NCBI RefSeq assembly: GCF_013618865.1
Contig: NZ_JABSOE010000004.1
Coordinates: 47,199 to 111,198 of the forward strand
DNA length: 64,000 bases
Origin: Phocaeicola faecicola
Lineage (GTDB): Bacteria; Bacteroidota; Bacteroidia; Bacteroidales; Bacteroidaceae
Reading direction: 5' to 3'
Shown: one piece after another, positions 46,415 through 55,840 of the stretch
How positions within the stretch are numbered: position 1 is the stretch's first letter
How the letters are laid out: each line of letters starts with the position of its first letter
Program-made: the position numbers and the translations under genes
The notes under the pieces: generated by a model
The model's input: the letters and a program-made list of their open reading frames with translations, nothing else
Databases searched by the model: none
What the model was told of the DNA's origin: nothing

Positions 46415-47377
46415 ATGAAAAACATTTTGATCATTGGTTCTACCGGACAAATTGGTTCGGAGCTGACCATGAAACTACGTAATATCTATACAGGAAACGT
46501 AGTTGCCGGCTATATCCCCAATGCTGCTCCTCAAGGAGAATTGAAGGAATCCGGACCTTCTGAAGTGGTGGATATCACAAATGCACAACAGATTGCCGAT
46601 GCGGTAGAGAAGTATCAGATTGATACCATTTACAACCTTGCAGCCCTGCTGTCGGCAGTAGCTGAAAACAAGCCCCAGCTTGCCTGGAAAATCGGAGTTG
46701 GCGGGTTATGCAATGTGCTGGAGGTCGCAAGAGAAAAAGGGTGTGCAGTATTTACCCCAAGTTCTATCGGCTCATTTGGTCCTGGAACTCCTAAAGATCA
46801 GACTCCACAGGATACGCTTCAGCGTCCGAAAACCATGTACGGAGTAACCAAAGTAACCGGAGAATTGCTGAGCGACTACTATTTCACACGTTTCGGGGTA
46901 GATACCCGTTCTGTCCGCTTCCCTGGACTGATTTCGTACGTGACTCCTCCGGGAGGTGGTACTACCGACTATGCCGTAGACATCTATTACGCTGCTGCCA
47001 AAGGAGAAAAATTCCAGTGTCCGATTGCTGCCGGTACTTACATGGACATGATGTACATGCCGGATGCACTGCGTGCTGCCATTGAGATTATGGAAGCCGA
47101 TCCGACCAAACTGGTACACCGCAACTCTTTCAACATCGCTTCCATGAGCTTTGAACCGGGAATGATTTATCAGAAGATAAAGGAATATGTTCCGGAATTC
47201 GAAATGGAATATGCAGTAGACAGTCTGAGACAGGGCATTGCCGAATCATGGCCAAACTCACTGGACGACAGTTGCGCAAGAGCAGAGTGGAACTGGAAAC
47301 CGGAATACGACCTGGATGCAATGACCAGAGACATGCTGGAGAAACTGAAACTGCGTATCCAGAACCATCAGCTTTAA
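46415..47377 (+). CDS. SDR-type NAD-dependent epimerase/dehydratase family protein, probable L-threonine 3-dehydrogenase
   Basis: A 320-aa extended SDR protein. The NAD motif is GSTGQIGSEL (residues 7-16) and the YxxxK pair is in MYGVTKVTGELL; TPSSIGSFGPG gives the catalytic Ser/Thr region. SDR-type threonine dehydrogenases oxidise threonine to 2-amino-3-ketobutyrate. That assignment is supported by head-to-head placement with kbl, but the sequence alone would also allow another epimerase. It is followed by a strong terminator. Confidence 0.82.
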   Translation: MKNILIIGSTGQIGSELTMKLRNIYTGNVVAGYIPNAAPQGELKESGPSEVVDITNAQQIADAVEKYQIDTIYNLAALLSAVAENKPQLAWKIGVGGLCNVLEVAREKGCAVFTPSSIGSFGPGTPKDQTPQDTLQRPKTMYGVTKVTGELLSDYYFTRFGVDTRSVRFPGLISYVTPPGGGTTDYAVDIYYAAAKGEKFQCPIAAGTYMDMMYMPDALRAAIEIMEADPTKLVHRNSFNIASMSFEPGMIYQKIKEYVPEFEMEYAVDSLRQGIAESWPNSLDDSCARAEWNWKPEYDLDAMTRDMLEKLKLRIQNHQL

Positions 47378-47403
47378 TTAAGACCGCATTACTGATTTTA
47401 TAT

Positions 47404-47440
47404 AAAAAAGCCAGCCTGAACATTCAGACTGGCTTTTTTA
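47404..47440. terminator. Bidirectional terminator
   Basis: AAAAAAGCCAGCCTGA and TCAGACTGGCTTTTTT form a 16-bp stem with one mismatch and a 4-nt loop. It lies between two converging genes. Confidence 0.92.
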
Positions 47441-47499
47441 TGCTGAGACTGAAGAGGAAGGCTTTACGCCCTCTTCTCCCATATATGTCGCATACGGCA

Positions 47500-49827
47500 T
47501 TATTCCACACCGATTTCATCGACAAAGATGAATCCCGGACGTCCTTTTCCCCAATGCCATGCAGGCAGGCTGTTTTCCGGCTGCGCAATGAGTTTCACAT
47601 AACGTGCCTGTACCGGAGCGAATGTCAGTTCATGAGTATAGATTCCGTTCTTGTCGTTTTCCGATACGGCAGGATATGATTCAGAAGCCACTTCCTTGAA
47701 GTTCTTTCCGTCCTCGGATACTGCTACCGTAAACTTGCGCAAGTCGACAACTTCCTCACCGATTTCCACGTAAGTACGTACCCATGCTTTTTCAACGGAT
47801 GTAAGTTCTTTCAAATCGACTACAGCTTCCATATCGTTCTTCTGGAAAGCAATCCACTGACCCGTACCGTAGTTCGGTCCACCGGCCATACCGTCTACCA
47901 GCGTCTGTTCTCCTTTGAACTTATAGCGCTCGCAGATCGGTTTCAGCATCTGGATAGGTTTCAGAGTAGCCTTATTAAAGGTAATGTCCTTTGCCAGCAA
48001 CAGTGAAGGTTCTCCATCACGGATAGCTACCGCCTTCAAGGCAACTGTAGAATTGATCTTCAAGGTATCAGAATACAACTGAGAATTTACAGTAGGTTCT
48101 GTTCCGTCAAGAGTATAGTAAATAGGTGCATTGTCAACCGTACTCAACACCACCTTCATCACACCTTCATTGAAGTCGGGAAGATACAAGGCAGATACAC
48201 CCAGTACGTGCTTAGCATAATTGTAATGCTGCTGTTTGTACACCTGAATCAGCTGCGGAAGACGTTTCAGGAAACTTACGTAGTCTTTCTTTTCCGGCAT
48301 GGTCCACTGTACCTCTGAGAGGGCAGCCATACGCGGCAATTCCATGTATTCTACGTGGCTGAAAGTAGGAATGTATTCTGTCCACAAGTTAGCCTGTACA
48401 CCGATGATATAAGATGCCTCTTCCGGAGTAAGTGATGACGGAATCGGTTCATAGCTATACACTCTTTCTACCGGCAGACATCCTCCGATAGCCAACGGTT
48501 CAGATTCGATTTCCGCAGTCTGGTAATAGTCGAAATAAAGGTAAGAGTTAGGAGTCATGATGGCCTGATGTTTCTGGCGGGCAGCTTCAATACCTCCTAC
48601 TTCACCACGCCATGACATCACGGTAGCATTCGGTGCCAGTCCGCCTTCCAGGATTTCATCCCATCCGATGATCTGACGTCCCTTGCTGTTCAGGAAGTTT
48701 TCTGCGTAGTTAATGATATAGCTCTGCAAACGCTGTTCCTTTGTATGCTTAGCATCCGATTTCAGTCCCAGTTCCTTGATCTTAGCCTGGCATTTCGGAC
48801 AAGAAGCCCAACGGACCTTCGGACATTCGTCTCCACCTACATGAATATACTTTGAAGGGAAGATTTCAGTCACTTCTTCCAGGACATCAGTAATGAACTG
48901 AAGGGTCTTCTCATTACCGGCACACAATACGTCTTCAGAAACTCCCCAACGCTGCCACAACTGGTAAGGACCACCTGTACATCCCAGTTCCGGATAAGCA
49001 GTCAGCGCAGCCAGCATATGGCCCGGCAGGTCGATTTCAGGAATAACGGTAATGTGACGTTCCTGTGCATAAGCCACAATGTCTTTCATCTCTTCCTGAG
49101 TGTAGAAGCCACCGTGAGGAATGCTGTCGGAAGAATTCCAGTCTTTTCCGATCACTGTACCCGGACGTACCGAACCCACTTCAGTCAGTTTGGGATACTT
49201 CTTGATTTCCACACGCCATCCCTGGTCATCGGTCAGGTGCCAGTGGAAACGGTTGATGTTATGCAGGGCAAGCATATCGATGAATCGCTTCACCGAATCA
49301 GCCGGGAAGAAATGTCGGGATACATCGAAATGAGCTCCACGATAAGCAAAACGAGGATAATCGTTGATGGTTACTGCCGGGAATGTCAGTTTGTCACCGG
49401 CTTCAGCTTCAGCAATGGACTTACGCAATGTCTGTACGCCATAAAATACACCGGCTTCCGAAGCACCGGTCAGAGTAATCAGGTCAGGATTCACCTGCAG
49501 TGAGTAAGCTTCCTCGTTGTCGGATGCCAGCGCCAGTGTCAGCACAATGGCATTTTTAGATGCAGGTTCATCAGTCACTTTCAGTTTTACCCCTGTCTGG
49601 GCATTGATATATTCTGCCAGGAACTCAGCATTGCGTTTCATGGCTTCATTCCCTTTCGGGTACGTAATCACCGTATTTCCATTCAACTGGAATTCGCCGG
49701 AAGCAGCCGGAAGAATCTCCTGAGGAAGAGGTATCACTTCATAGTCAGCTTGTTTTACCACAGCGGAAGAACACGAGGCCAACCCTCCACAGACCAATAG
49801 TGAGAAGAAAAGATGTTGGATTTTCAT
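47500..49827 (-). CDS. Beta-N-acetylhexosaminidase (GH20) lipoprotein
   Basis: A 775-aa surface or periplasmic exo-hexosaminidase that removes terminal GlcNAc/GalNAc from glycans. The lipoprotein signal is LLVCGGLASCSS, with the lipobox Cys near residue 18. Next come the GH20 N-terminal domain (about 30-150) and the barrel (about 155-510), whose catalytic Asp-Glu pair is in HVGGDECPK. A chitobiase C-terminal-like domain (YYTLDGTEPTVNSQLYSDT) and a discoidin-type F5/8C domain (about 640-775) follow. The start at 49827 is set by the signal peptide; upstream codons to 49983 are non-coding. It stands alone with its own promoter, so it is not part of a PUL here. Confidence 0.95.
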   Translation of the reverse strand: MKIQHLFFSLLVCGGLASCSSAVVKQADYEVIPLPQEILPAASGEFQLNGNTVITYPKGNEAMKRNAEFLAEYINAQTGVKLKVTDEPASKNAIVLTLALASDNEEAYSLQVNPDLITLTGASEAGVFYGVQTLRKSIAEAEAGDKLTFPAVTINDYPRFAYRGAHFDVSRHFFPADSVKRFIDMLALHNINRFHWHLTDDQGWRVEIKKYPKLTEVGSVRPGTVIGKDWNSSDSIPHGGFYTQEEMKDIVAYAQERHITVIPEIDLPGHMLAALTAYPELGCTGGPYQLWQRWGVSEDVLCAGNEKTLQFITDVLEEVTEIFPSKYIHVGGDECPKVRWASCPKCQAKIKELGLKSDAKHTKEQRLQSYIINYAENFLNSKGRQIIGWDEILEGGLAPNATVMSWRGEVGGIEAARQKHQAIMTPNSYLYFDYYQTAEIESEPLAIGGCLPVERVYSYEPIPSSLTPEEASYIIGVQANLWTEYIPTFSHVEYMELPRMAALSEVQWTMPEKKDYVSFLKRLPQLIQVYKQQHYNYAKHVLGVSALYLPDFNEGVMKVVLSTVDNAPIYYTLDGTEPTVNSQLYSDTLKINSTVALKAVAIRDGEPSLLLAKDITFNKATLKPIQMLKPICERYKFKGEQTLVDGMAGGPNYGTGQWIAFQKNDMEAVVDLKELTSVEKAWVRTYVEIGEEVVDLRKFTVAVSEDGKNFKEVASESYPAVSENDKNGIYTHELTFAPVQARYVKLIAQPENSLPAWHWGKGRPGFIFVDEIGVE

Positions 49828-49882
49828 CGTTAATAAATTTAGATTAAACTTGAATATAGGTTTATGAAATTTCAATTTTACG

Positions 49883-49890
49883 CAAATATA
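49883..49890 (-). promoter_or_regulatory. -7 promoter element for the GH20 gene
   Basis: TATATTTG on the minus strand, 55 nt before the start codon, fits TAnnTTTG. Confidence 0.65.
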
Positions 49891-49942
49891 AGTAAAATAT
49901 TTAATAAAAGCAGGCTCATAAAACGAAAAGACCATACCCACA

Positions 49943-49977
49943 AAAAAACGGCTGCCAATATTGCGATTGACAGCCGT
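49943..49977 (-). terminator. Intrinsic terminator after secDF
   Basis: AAACGGCTGTCAAT / ATTGGCAGCCGTTT (one mismatch) is followed by T7 on the minus strand, 24 nt after the secDF stop. Confidence 0.9.
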
Positions 49978-50001
49978 TTCCATTCATACTATTTTATCAG
50001 A

Positions 50002-52998
50002 TCAAGCCTGTGCTTTTTCTGTATCTTTCATTGTATGTCCCATTGTAAGGTAAGCCACAGGAGCAGCTACGAACAATGAAGAGAGAGTTCCGATTACGAC
50101 ACCCAGAATCATTGCGAAGGCAAAGCTACGGATACTGTCACCACCCAGGAACAGGATACAGAGCAATACGATCAATGTACTTAAAGAAGTATTGATGGTA
50201 CGTGCCAGAGTCGTATTCAATGAGTCGTTGAACAGTTTTGCACGGTCGCGTTTCGGATACAGGTGGAAGAATTCACGTACACGGTCGAAGATTACCACCT
50301 TATCATTGATAGAATAACCGATAGCGGTCAGGATAGCACCAATGAAAGTCTGGTCGATTTCGAGTGAGAACGGCAGAATTCCATACCCGAGAGAGTACAT
50401 ACCGATAATCAGTACGGTATCGACTACCAGCGCTACAGTTGCACCCACACTATAAGCAATGTTACGGAAACGCAACAGGATGTACAAACCAATCACAATC
50501 ACAGCCAGCAGGACAGACCAGATAGCAGAAGTCTTGATATCGTCTGCGATACTTGGACCTACTTTCTGAGAACTGATGATAGAACCACCGGCGCGGTTAT
50601 CACGGTCGATGAAGATTTCGAGTGTAGTACCTTCACCCAGCAAGTTACCTTCTTTCAATGCGTTGTACAGGAATTCCTCGATTTCCGCATCGATTGTCGG
50701 TGAATCTTCTTCAATACGATAGTTGGTAGTCACACGGATAGTCTTGCCGTCGGTACCCAAGGCAATAGCCTGTACGTTAGCATCACCTACTTTCGGCTGA
50801 AGCAGATTGCGGACAGTTTCCGGCTGAACAACCTGTTCGAACTGAACCACAAAGTTACGTCCACCGGTGAAGTCGATACTCTGTGCCAGACCACGGACAA
50901 AGAATGAAATGATACATACAACGATTACGGCTCCCCAAATAACGAATGCACGTTTGGTAACACCCATAAAGTTGTAATGAACATTCTGCATCAGATTCTT
51001 AGATACACCGGTAGTGAAAGTCAGGTGCAACCATTTTTCCTTACCCATATAGTGTTCGTAAACCAGACGAGTCAAGAACACGGCTGTAAAGAATGAACAC
51101 AAGATACCGATGATCAATGTAGTGGCAAAACCACGGATCGGACCAGTACCGAAGTTAAACAGGATAATACCTGTCAGGATAGAAGTCAAGTTAGAGTCGA
51201 AGATTGCAGAGAATGCATTTGAGTAACCTTCAGACAACGCCTGCTTGGTTCCCTTTCCGGCTCTCAGCTCTTCCTTCGTACGTTCATAAATCAATACGTT
51301 CGCATCCACGGCCATACCCAGTGACAATACCATACCGGCGATACCGGACATTGTCAAAGCTGCCTGGAAAGACGAAAGAATACCCAGTGTAAAGAAGAAG
51401 TTGACGAACAATGCGAGATTGGCAACCATACCCGGGATCAATCCGTACATTGCACACATATAAATCATCAATACAACCAAAGCTACCACGAATGAGATGA
51501 TACCCTGGTTAATTGATTCCTGACCCAGTGACGGTCCGACGATATCTTCCTGAACGATGCGTGCAGGAGCCGGCATCTTACCAGACTTCAACACATTGGC
51601 CAAGTCCTTAGTCTGTTCCGGAGTAAAGCTACCTGAGATTTCAGAGTTACCACCGGTGATTTCACCGTTTACACGAGGTGCACTGTATACAAAACCGTCC
51701 AATGCGATAGCGATAGAACGGCCGACGTTCTGTTTAGTCAAAGCAGCCCAGCGACGAGCACCTTCTGTATTCATTGACATGCTTACAGCAGGCTTGTGGA
51801 ACTGGTCGTAAGTATCTCTGGCATCTGTTACTACATCACCTTCCAGCGGAGCGCGTCCGTTGCGTTCAGTAGACTTGATTGCATACAATTCGAAGATACG
51901 TCCTGACTTATCCCATTCAGAAGCAGCAACGCCCCACATCAGTTTCAGGTCGCGCGGCATGATGTCCTTGATTTCCTTCATGCTCAGGATACGGTTCACC
52001 TCAGCAGTATCCTTGTAATCTGCATAAGCTACTACAGGACCTACTTTGTTCGGGTTCAACTGCAGAACAGACAGCAACGGATGTTCTTTCTTCACACGTT
52101 CCATATCAGCAGCTGAAGTTGAAGAAGCAGTTTCTCCCTTCAACGCAGCAGTCAAGCTGTCTTTTGCAGATACTGCACTTGCTTCTGCCACCACCTTGGC
52201 AGCTGCTGTGTCGGCAGCTACAGTATCAGTAGAAGCCACAGCCATCAGGTCGCGTGCACGAGCATCAGCGGAATTCAATACTGGAGTAATTTCACCGGCT
52301 TCGAAAGTTTCCCAGAATTCCAGGTTAGCAGAACCCTGAAGAAGTTTTCTTACACGTTCCGGTTCCTTGATACCCGGAAGTTCCACCATGATACGTCCCA
52401 TCTTGCCTTCCAATGTCTGGATGTTAGGCTGAGCCACACCAAAGCGGTCAATACGAGTACGCAATACATTATATGAATTGTCTACAGCGGCTTTTACCTC
52501 AGCACGCAATACGGCTTCCACTTCCGCATCAGTACTGCGGGTGTTTACCTTATCCTTCAACTGCTGAGTGGCAAAAAGTTCTGCCAGGCTGCCGTTAGGA
52601 GCCAATTTCTTATACTCACGAACAAACAGGGTAATGAAATCTTCCTGACTGGTAATCTGCAATTTTGCAGCCTCTCCTACCGCCTTGTTAAAAGCTTCAT
52701 CCGGTTTGTTGTCAGCCAAGGCTTTTACCACATCCGGTACAGAAACTTCCAAAATCACGTTCATACCACCCTTCAGGTCAAGACCCAACCCGATTTCCAT
52801 CTCACGACACTGTTTCAGCGTATAGCTGCCCAGCCAAACCTTTTCATTCTGTATAGAATCAAGATAGTGTGCTGCACCCTTCGGATCCTCAGCCGCCTTG
52901 TTCATGTGATAGCGGGTTACAAATGAGAACGAAAGATAGAACACACAGACAAGGGTCAACAATAACGCAAAAACCTTTACGAATCCTTTGTTTTGCAT
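50002..52998 (-). CDS. secDF: Fused protein translocase subunit SecDF
   Basis: Proton-driven accessory of the Sec translocon in the inner membrane, 998 aa with 12 expected TM helices. The SecD half begins with a TM at 10-26, followed by MEIGLGLDLKGGMNVILEV, the periplasmic P1 domain and AGMVLSLGMAVDANVLIYER. The SecF half (about 680-998) includes IDFTGGRNFVVQFEQ and IGYSINDKVVIFDRVRE. An Ala/Ser/Thr-rich insertion near residues 240-300 is specific to this lineage and probably disordered. Confidence 0.97.
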   Translation of the reverse strand: MQNKGFVKVFALLLTLVCVFYLSFSFVTRYHMNKAAEDPKGAAHYLDSIQNEKVWLGSYTLKQCREMEIGLGLDLKGGMNVILEVSVPDVVKALADNKPDEAFNKAVGEAAKLQITSQEDFITLFVREYKKLAPNGSLAELFATQQLKDKVNTRSTDAEVEAVLRAEVKAAVDNSYNVLRTRIDRFGVAQPNIQTLEGKMGRIMVELPGIKEPERVRKLLQGSANLEFWETFEAGEITPVLNSADARARDLMAVASTDTVAADTAAAKVVAEASAVSAKDSLTAALKGETASSTSAADMERVKKEHPLLSVLQLNPNKVGPVVAYADYKDTAEVNRILSMKEIKDIMPRDLKLMWGVAASEWDKSGRIFELYAIKSTERNGRAPLEGDVVTDARDTYDQFHKPAVSMSMNTEGARRWAALTKQNVGRSIAIALDGFVYSAPRVNGEITGGNSEISGSFTPEQTKDLANVLKSGKMPAPARIVQEDIVGPSLGQESINQGIISFVVALVVLMIYMCAMYGLIPGMVANLALFVNFFFTLGILSSFQAALTMSGIAGMVLSLGMAVDANVLIYERTKEELRAGKGTKQALSEGYSNAFSAIFDSNLTSILTGIILFNFGTGPIRGFATTLIIGILCSFFTAVFLTRLVYEHYMGKEKWLHLTFTTGVSKNLMQNVHYNFMGVTKRAFVIWGAVIVVCIISFFVRGLAQSIDFTGGRNFVVQFEQVVQPETVRNLLQPKVGDANVQAIALGTDGKTIRVTTNYRIEEDSPTIDAEIEEFLYNALKEGNLLGEGTTLEIFIDRDNRAGGSIISSQKVGPSIADDIKTSAIWSVLLAVIVIGLYILLRFRNIAYSVGATVALVVDTVLIIGMYSLGYGILPFSLEIDQTFIGAILTAIGYSINDKVVIFDRVREFFHLYPKRDRAKLFNDSLNTTLARTINTSLSTLIVLLCILFLGGDSIRSFAFAMILGVVIGTLSSLFVAAPVAYLTMGHTMKDTEKAQA

Positions 52999-53199
52999 GT
53001 TACTTAAATTATTATATTTACTTTTTTAATTTATATACGTTTATTCAAGGTTGCAAATATAGTTTTTTTTTCCTTTACATATGGAAAGCTTCTTAAATAT
53101 TTCTCTGTCAAAGGGAAAAAATGCATCGATATCACATGAATATTCCTTTATCAAAATAAGTTGGAGAAAATACCGGGGCCCCATCCCGGCACTGGAGGA
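52999..53199. other. Spacer upstream of secDF
   Basis: It holds the secDF -7 element and, at about 53173-53189, a weak CCGGG/CCCGG hairpin that may end the transcript of the upstream operon. Nothing else is recognised. Confidence 0.4.
53055..53062 (-). promoter_or_regulatory. -7 promoter element for secDF
   Basis: TATATTTG on the minus strand, 56 nt before the secDF start, fits TAnnTTTG. Confidence 0.6.
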
Positions 53200-54264
53200 T
53201 TATTTTTCCAATACACACCATACCGGATAATGGTCCGAAGTACGAATGGAGCGGTCTACCTTGCACTGCAGTACACGAAACGAAGGACTCGCAAAAATGT
53301 GGTCGATACGAAAATAGAAATGGTTTTGATTGTAACTGAAGCCTACCCCCTTCCCGGCCTCCACATACGCATCAGTCAGCACATTATTCACCACACGGTG
53401 AGCGTACGAAACCGGAGAATCATTGAAATCTCCGCAAAGCAGCATGTAACGTGCCTGGTTGCGCTCAAGCACTTTGACAAGCGTGTCGGCCTGGGCTGCG
53501 CGGATGGGACTTGCCGCAGCCAGTTTATGCAACAGGTATTTTCCCCCTTCCTGTGCTTCTCCGCCCGGAGATTTCAGCAAATCATGATAAACCTCTTTAT
53601 CGTGTCCTGTCAGTTTATTCGATTCCAAGTGATTATTGATCAATATCAGTGTATCTTTCCCCATTTTCAACCGATACAAGACACTGCCGTTCGCCTGGCT
53701 TTTATAATTAATCTTCCGTGAAGACAGAATCGGATAGCGGGAATAGCAGGCCAACTGACTTCCTCCTCCCAGTGGAGTATGCTTATAATACGGATAATCG
53801 GCCAAGACCTTATTGATTTTCTTCAGACTGAGACGACCGTCGGTCCTGAATTCCTGCAGACAGATGATATCGGCACCGCTCTCTTTCAGGTACTTCAAGA
53901 TAGAATGTTCCTCATCCCCTTCTTCCTTCGGAAATCCCTCTACGTTATAGGTCAGCAACTTGATGCTTTCTCCAGAAGGCTCTTCCCAGGTACCCAAAGG
54001 AAAATAAACCTTCAGACTCCCCCATCCCAGCAGCAGGGTAAAAAGCGACAGACACATGAACCAGCGCCGGACAAACAGCCAGACGAAAACAAACCCCAGC
54101 ACCCCTGCCATGAATATCGGAAAAGCCAGTCCCGCACACGACCAGACCGGATGCCGGTAAGGCGAGATATAAGGACTATATGCACAAACCAGAAAGCCGA
54201 TACAGACCATCAGGTTGGCAAGAAACAATAAAAAGACGATAATATTTCCGAAAAACTTCATCAT
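53200..54264 (-). CDS. Membrane-anchored endonuclease/exonuclease/phosphatase family protein
   Basis: A 354-aa protein with three N-terminal hydrophobic segments (about 5-28, 40-60, 65-85) and an EEP domain from about residue 100. Active-site motifs are LLTYNVEGFP, CLQEFRTDG, LINNHLESNK, LLCGDFNDSP and RTSDHYPVWC. This fold includes DNases, sphingomyelinases and inositol phosphatases; the substrate is unknown, and the catalytic part may be extracytoplasmic. The ATG at 54264 was chosen because it starts the first TM and leaves a 22-nt gap to the rhomboid gene. Confidence 0.88.
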   Translation of the reverse strand: MMKFFGNIIVFLLFLANLMVCIGFLVCAYSPYISPYRHPVWSCAGLAFPIFMAGVLGFVFVWLFVRRWFMCLSLFTLLLGWGSLKVYFPLGTWEEPSGESIKLLTYNVEGFPKEEGDEEHSILKYLKESGADIICLQEFRTDGRLSLKKINKVLADYPYYKHTPLGGGSQLACYSRYPILSSRKINYKSQANGSVLYRLKMGKDTLILINNHLESNKLTGHDKEVYHDLLKSPGGEAQEGGKYLLHKLAAASPIRAAQADTLVKVLERNQARYMLLCGDFNDSPVSYAHRVVNNVLTDAYVEAGKGVGFSYNQNHFYFRIDHIFASPSFRVLQCKVDRSIRTSDHYPVWCVLEK

Positions 54265-54286
54265 ATGCTGATTCTTCTGCAGTCGG

Positions 54287-55183
54287 TCATTTTTTACTTG
54301 CGTCAAACAAACTTTTCTTCTCTTCCTCGCTCAAACTGCCGTAACCCGACTTCCGCAATTTATCCAGAATACGGTCAATTTCTTCCGAAGAAGCCTTTTT
54401 CCGGGCATTAAAATCGTAATCTTTCTGTTTTTCTCCGTAATGGACCTTCATTTTCGGCTTCCGCGCAGACGGTTTCCAGCCGGTGCTGAACACATCCAGC
54501 GTCTTGTTGATCCATTTGGTCCAGTCGGTACCTTTTCTCAGTCCCACCGAAAAGCACCAGCCGGCCAGGGCACCTCCCAAATGTGCGATATGGCCTCCGG
54601 CATTTCCCGAAGTCATAAACAGCAGATCCAGAAGAATCATAAACAAGGCCACGTATTTCAACCGGACACTGCCCAGGAACATAAACTGTACCGGATAATC
54701 GGGCTCACGCTCGGCAGTAGCCACTACAATGGCCAGTACGGAAGCCGAGGCACCGACCAGATACGAACCGTAAATCTTATCTTCAAAATACGGGAATACA
54801 TTGTATGCCAGCATGTAACACAATCCGCCGCAAATACCTCCCAGGACATATAAGCCCCGCAAGTGCTTGGATGAGAAAAACTGCAGGAACAAACGTCCGA
54901 ACCAGTACAGCCAGAGCATGTTGAACAGAATATGCAATACGCCGGCATGCATGAACATATAAGTCAGCAGCGACCAGGGTTGCCAGACAAACCGCTCCAG
55001 CCACGCAGGCAGTTCCAGGTAATTTACCCAGAAAAGACCGGTTACATTAAACAGCGTACAGATGATTCCAATCAATGATACCAGCAGAAAGACACCGGCA
55101 TTAATATAAATAAGCTGTGTAACGATATCCCCTTTTCTGAAATTATCCTTTAAACTAGTAAAATATCTGCTGTCCACCGCCAT
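54287..55183 (-). CDS. Rhomboid family serine protease with C-terminal DUF6576-like tail
   Basis: A 298-aa inner-membrane protein with six TM helices (about 25-215). The catalytic Ser146 is in GASAS, where the usual GxSG has Ala in the last place, and His201 is in AHLGG; WQPWSLLTYMFMHAG and HILFNM are rhomboid-typical. A soluble tail of about 75 residues (MKVHYGEKQKDYDFNARKKA, then EEIDRILDKLRKSGYGSLS) follows. It overlaps the previous rhomboid gene by 29 bp. Confidence 0.93.
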   Translation of the reverse strand: MAVDSRYFTSLKDNFRKGDIVTQLIYINAGVFLLVSLIGIICTLFNVTGLFWVNYLELPAWLERFVWQPWSLLTYMFMHAGVLHILFNMLWLYWFGRLFLQFFSSKHLRGLYVLGGICGGLCYMLAYNVFPYFEDKIYGSYLVGASASVLAIVVATAEREPDYPVQFMFLGSVRLKYVALFMILLDLLFMTSGNAGGHIAHLGGALAGWCFSVGLRKGTDWTKWINKTLDVFSTGWKPSARKPKMKVHYGEKQKDYDFNARKKASSEEIDRILDKLRKSGYGSLSEEEKKSLFDASKK

Positions 55184-55832
55184 TTTTCTTCCTCCAATAG
55201 ATGATTAATACAAAGCCAAACAACATTCCGCCCAAATGAGCAAAATGCGCGACATTGTCACTTGCACTTACTCCCAGCAGGAACTCCAGCACGGCATATC
55301 CGAGCACGAAGTATTTTGCCTTAATAGGGAAAGGAATAGGGAACACAAACATCTCGCTGTTTGGGAAAAGCATACCGAATGCCAGCAGAATGGCATACAC
55401 CGCACCCGAGGCTCCCACCGTGGTCAGCTGGTTCAGGAACTCAGCCATCGGAATGACTCCGGCTCCTGTATCCACTCCATCGTAGTTCACCCAGGTAGTC
55501 AGGTATTCCACATACTGCACTCCTTCCTGAATCAGTCCAGCACCAATACCGCAGACAATGTAGTAAAGCAGAAAGCGCTTGGCCCCCCACACCTGTTCCA
55601 GTACCCGTCCGAACATCCATACGGCAAACATATTAAAGAAGATATGCTGGAAATTGGCATGCATAAACATGTACGTAACCAGCTGCACCAGATTAAAATC
55701 GGAAGCCAGAAAGAAATGCAGGCCCAACAAATTCTCGGCATCAATGCCATACCGCCGTGCCACAATGCTTCCAAAGAAGCAAAGCACATTGATAATCAAT
55801 AAATTCTTAGTTATTGTAGGTAGGTTATTCAT
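55155..55832 (-). CDS. Rhomboid family serine protease
   Basis: A 225-aa six-TM intramembrane protease. The full dyad is present: Ser142 in the canonical GASG and His199 in AHLGG. The N-terminal part has TYMFMHANFQHIFFNMF and GRVLEQVWG. It has no cytosolic tail. It shares its end with the start of the second rhomboid gene (29-bp overlap), so the pair is translated together. Confidence 0.94.
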   Translation of the reverse strand: MNNLPTITKNLLIINVLCFFGSIVARRYGIDAENLLGLHFFLASDFNLVQLVTYMFMHANFQHIFFNMFAVWMFGRVLEQVWGAKRFLLYYIVCGIGAGLIQEGVQYVEYLTTWVNYDGVDTGAGVIPMAEFLNQLTTVGASGAVYAILLAFGMLFPNSEMFVFPIPFPIKAKYFVLGYAVLEFLLGVSASDNVAHFAHLGGMLFGFVLIIYWRKKNGGGQQIFY

Positions 55833-55840
55833 ACTTATTT

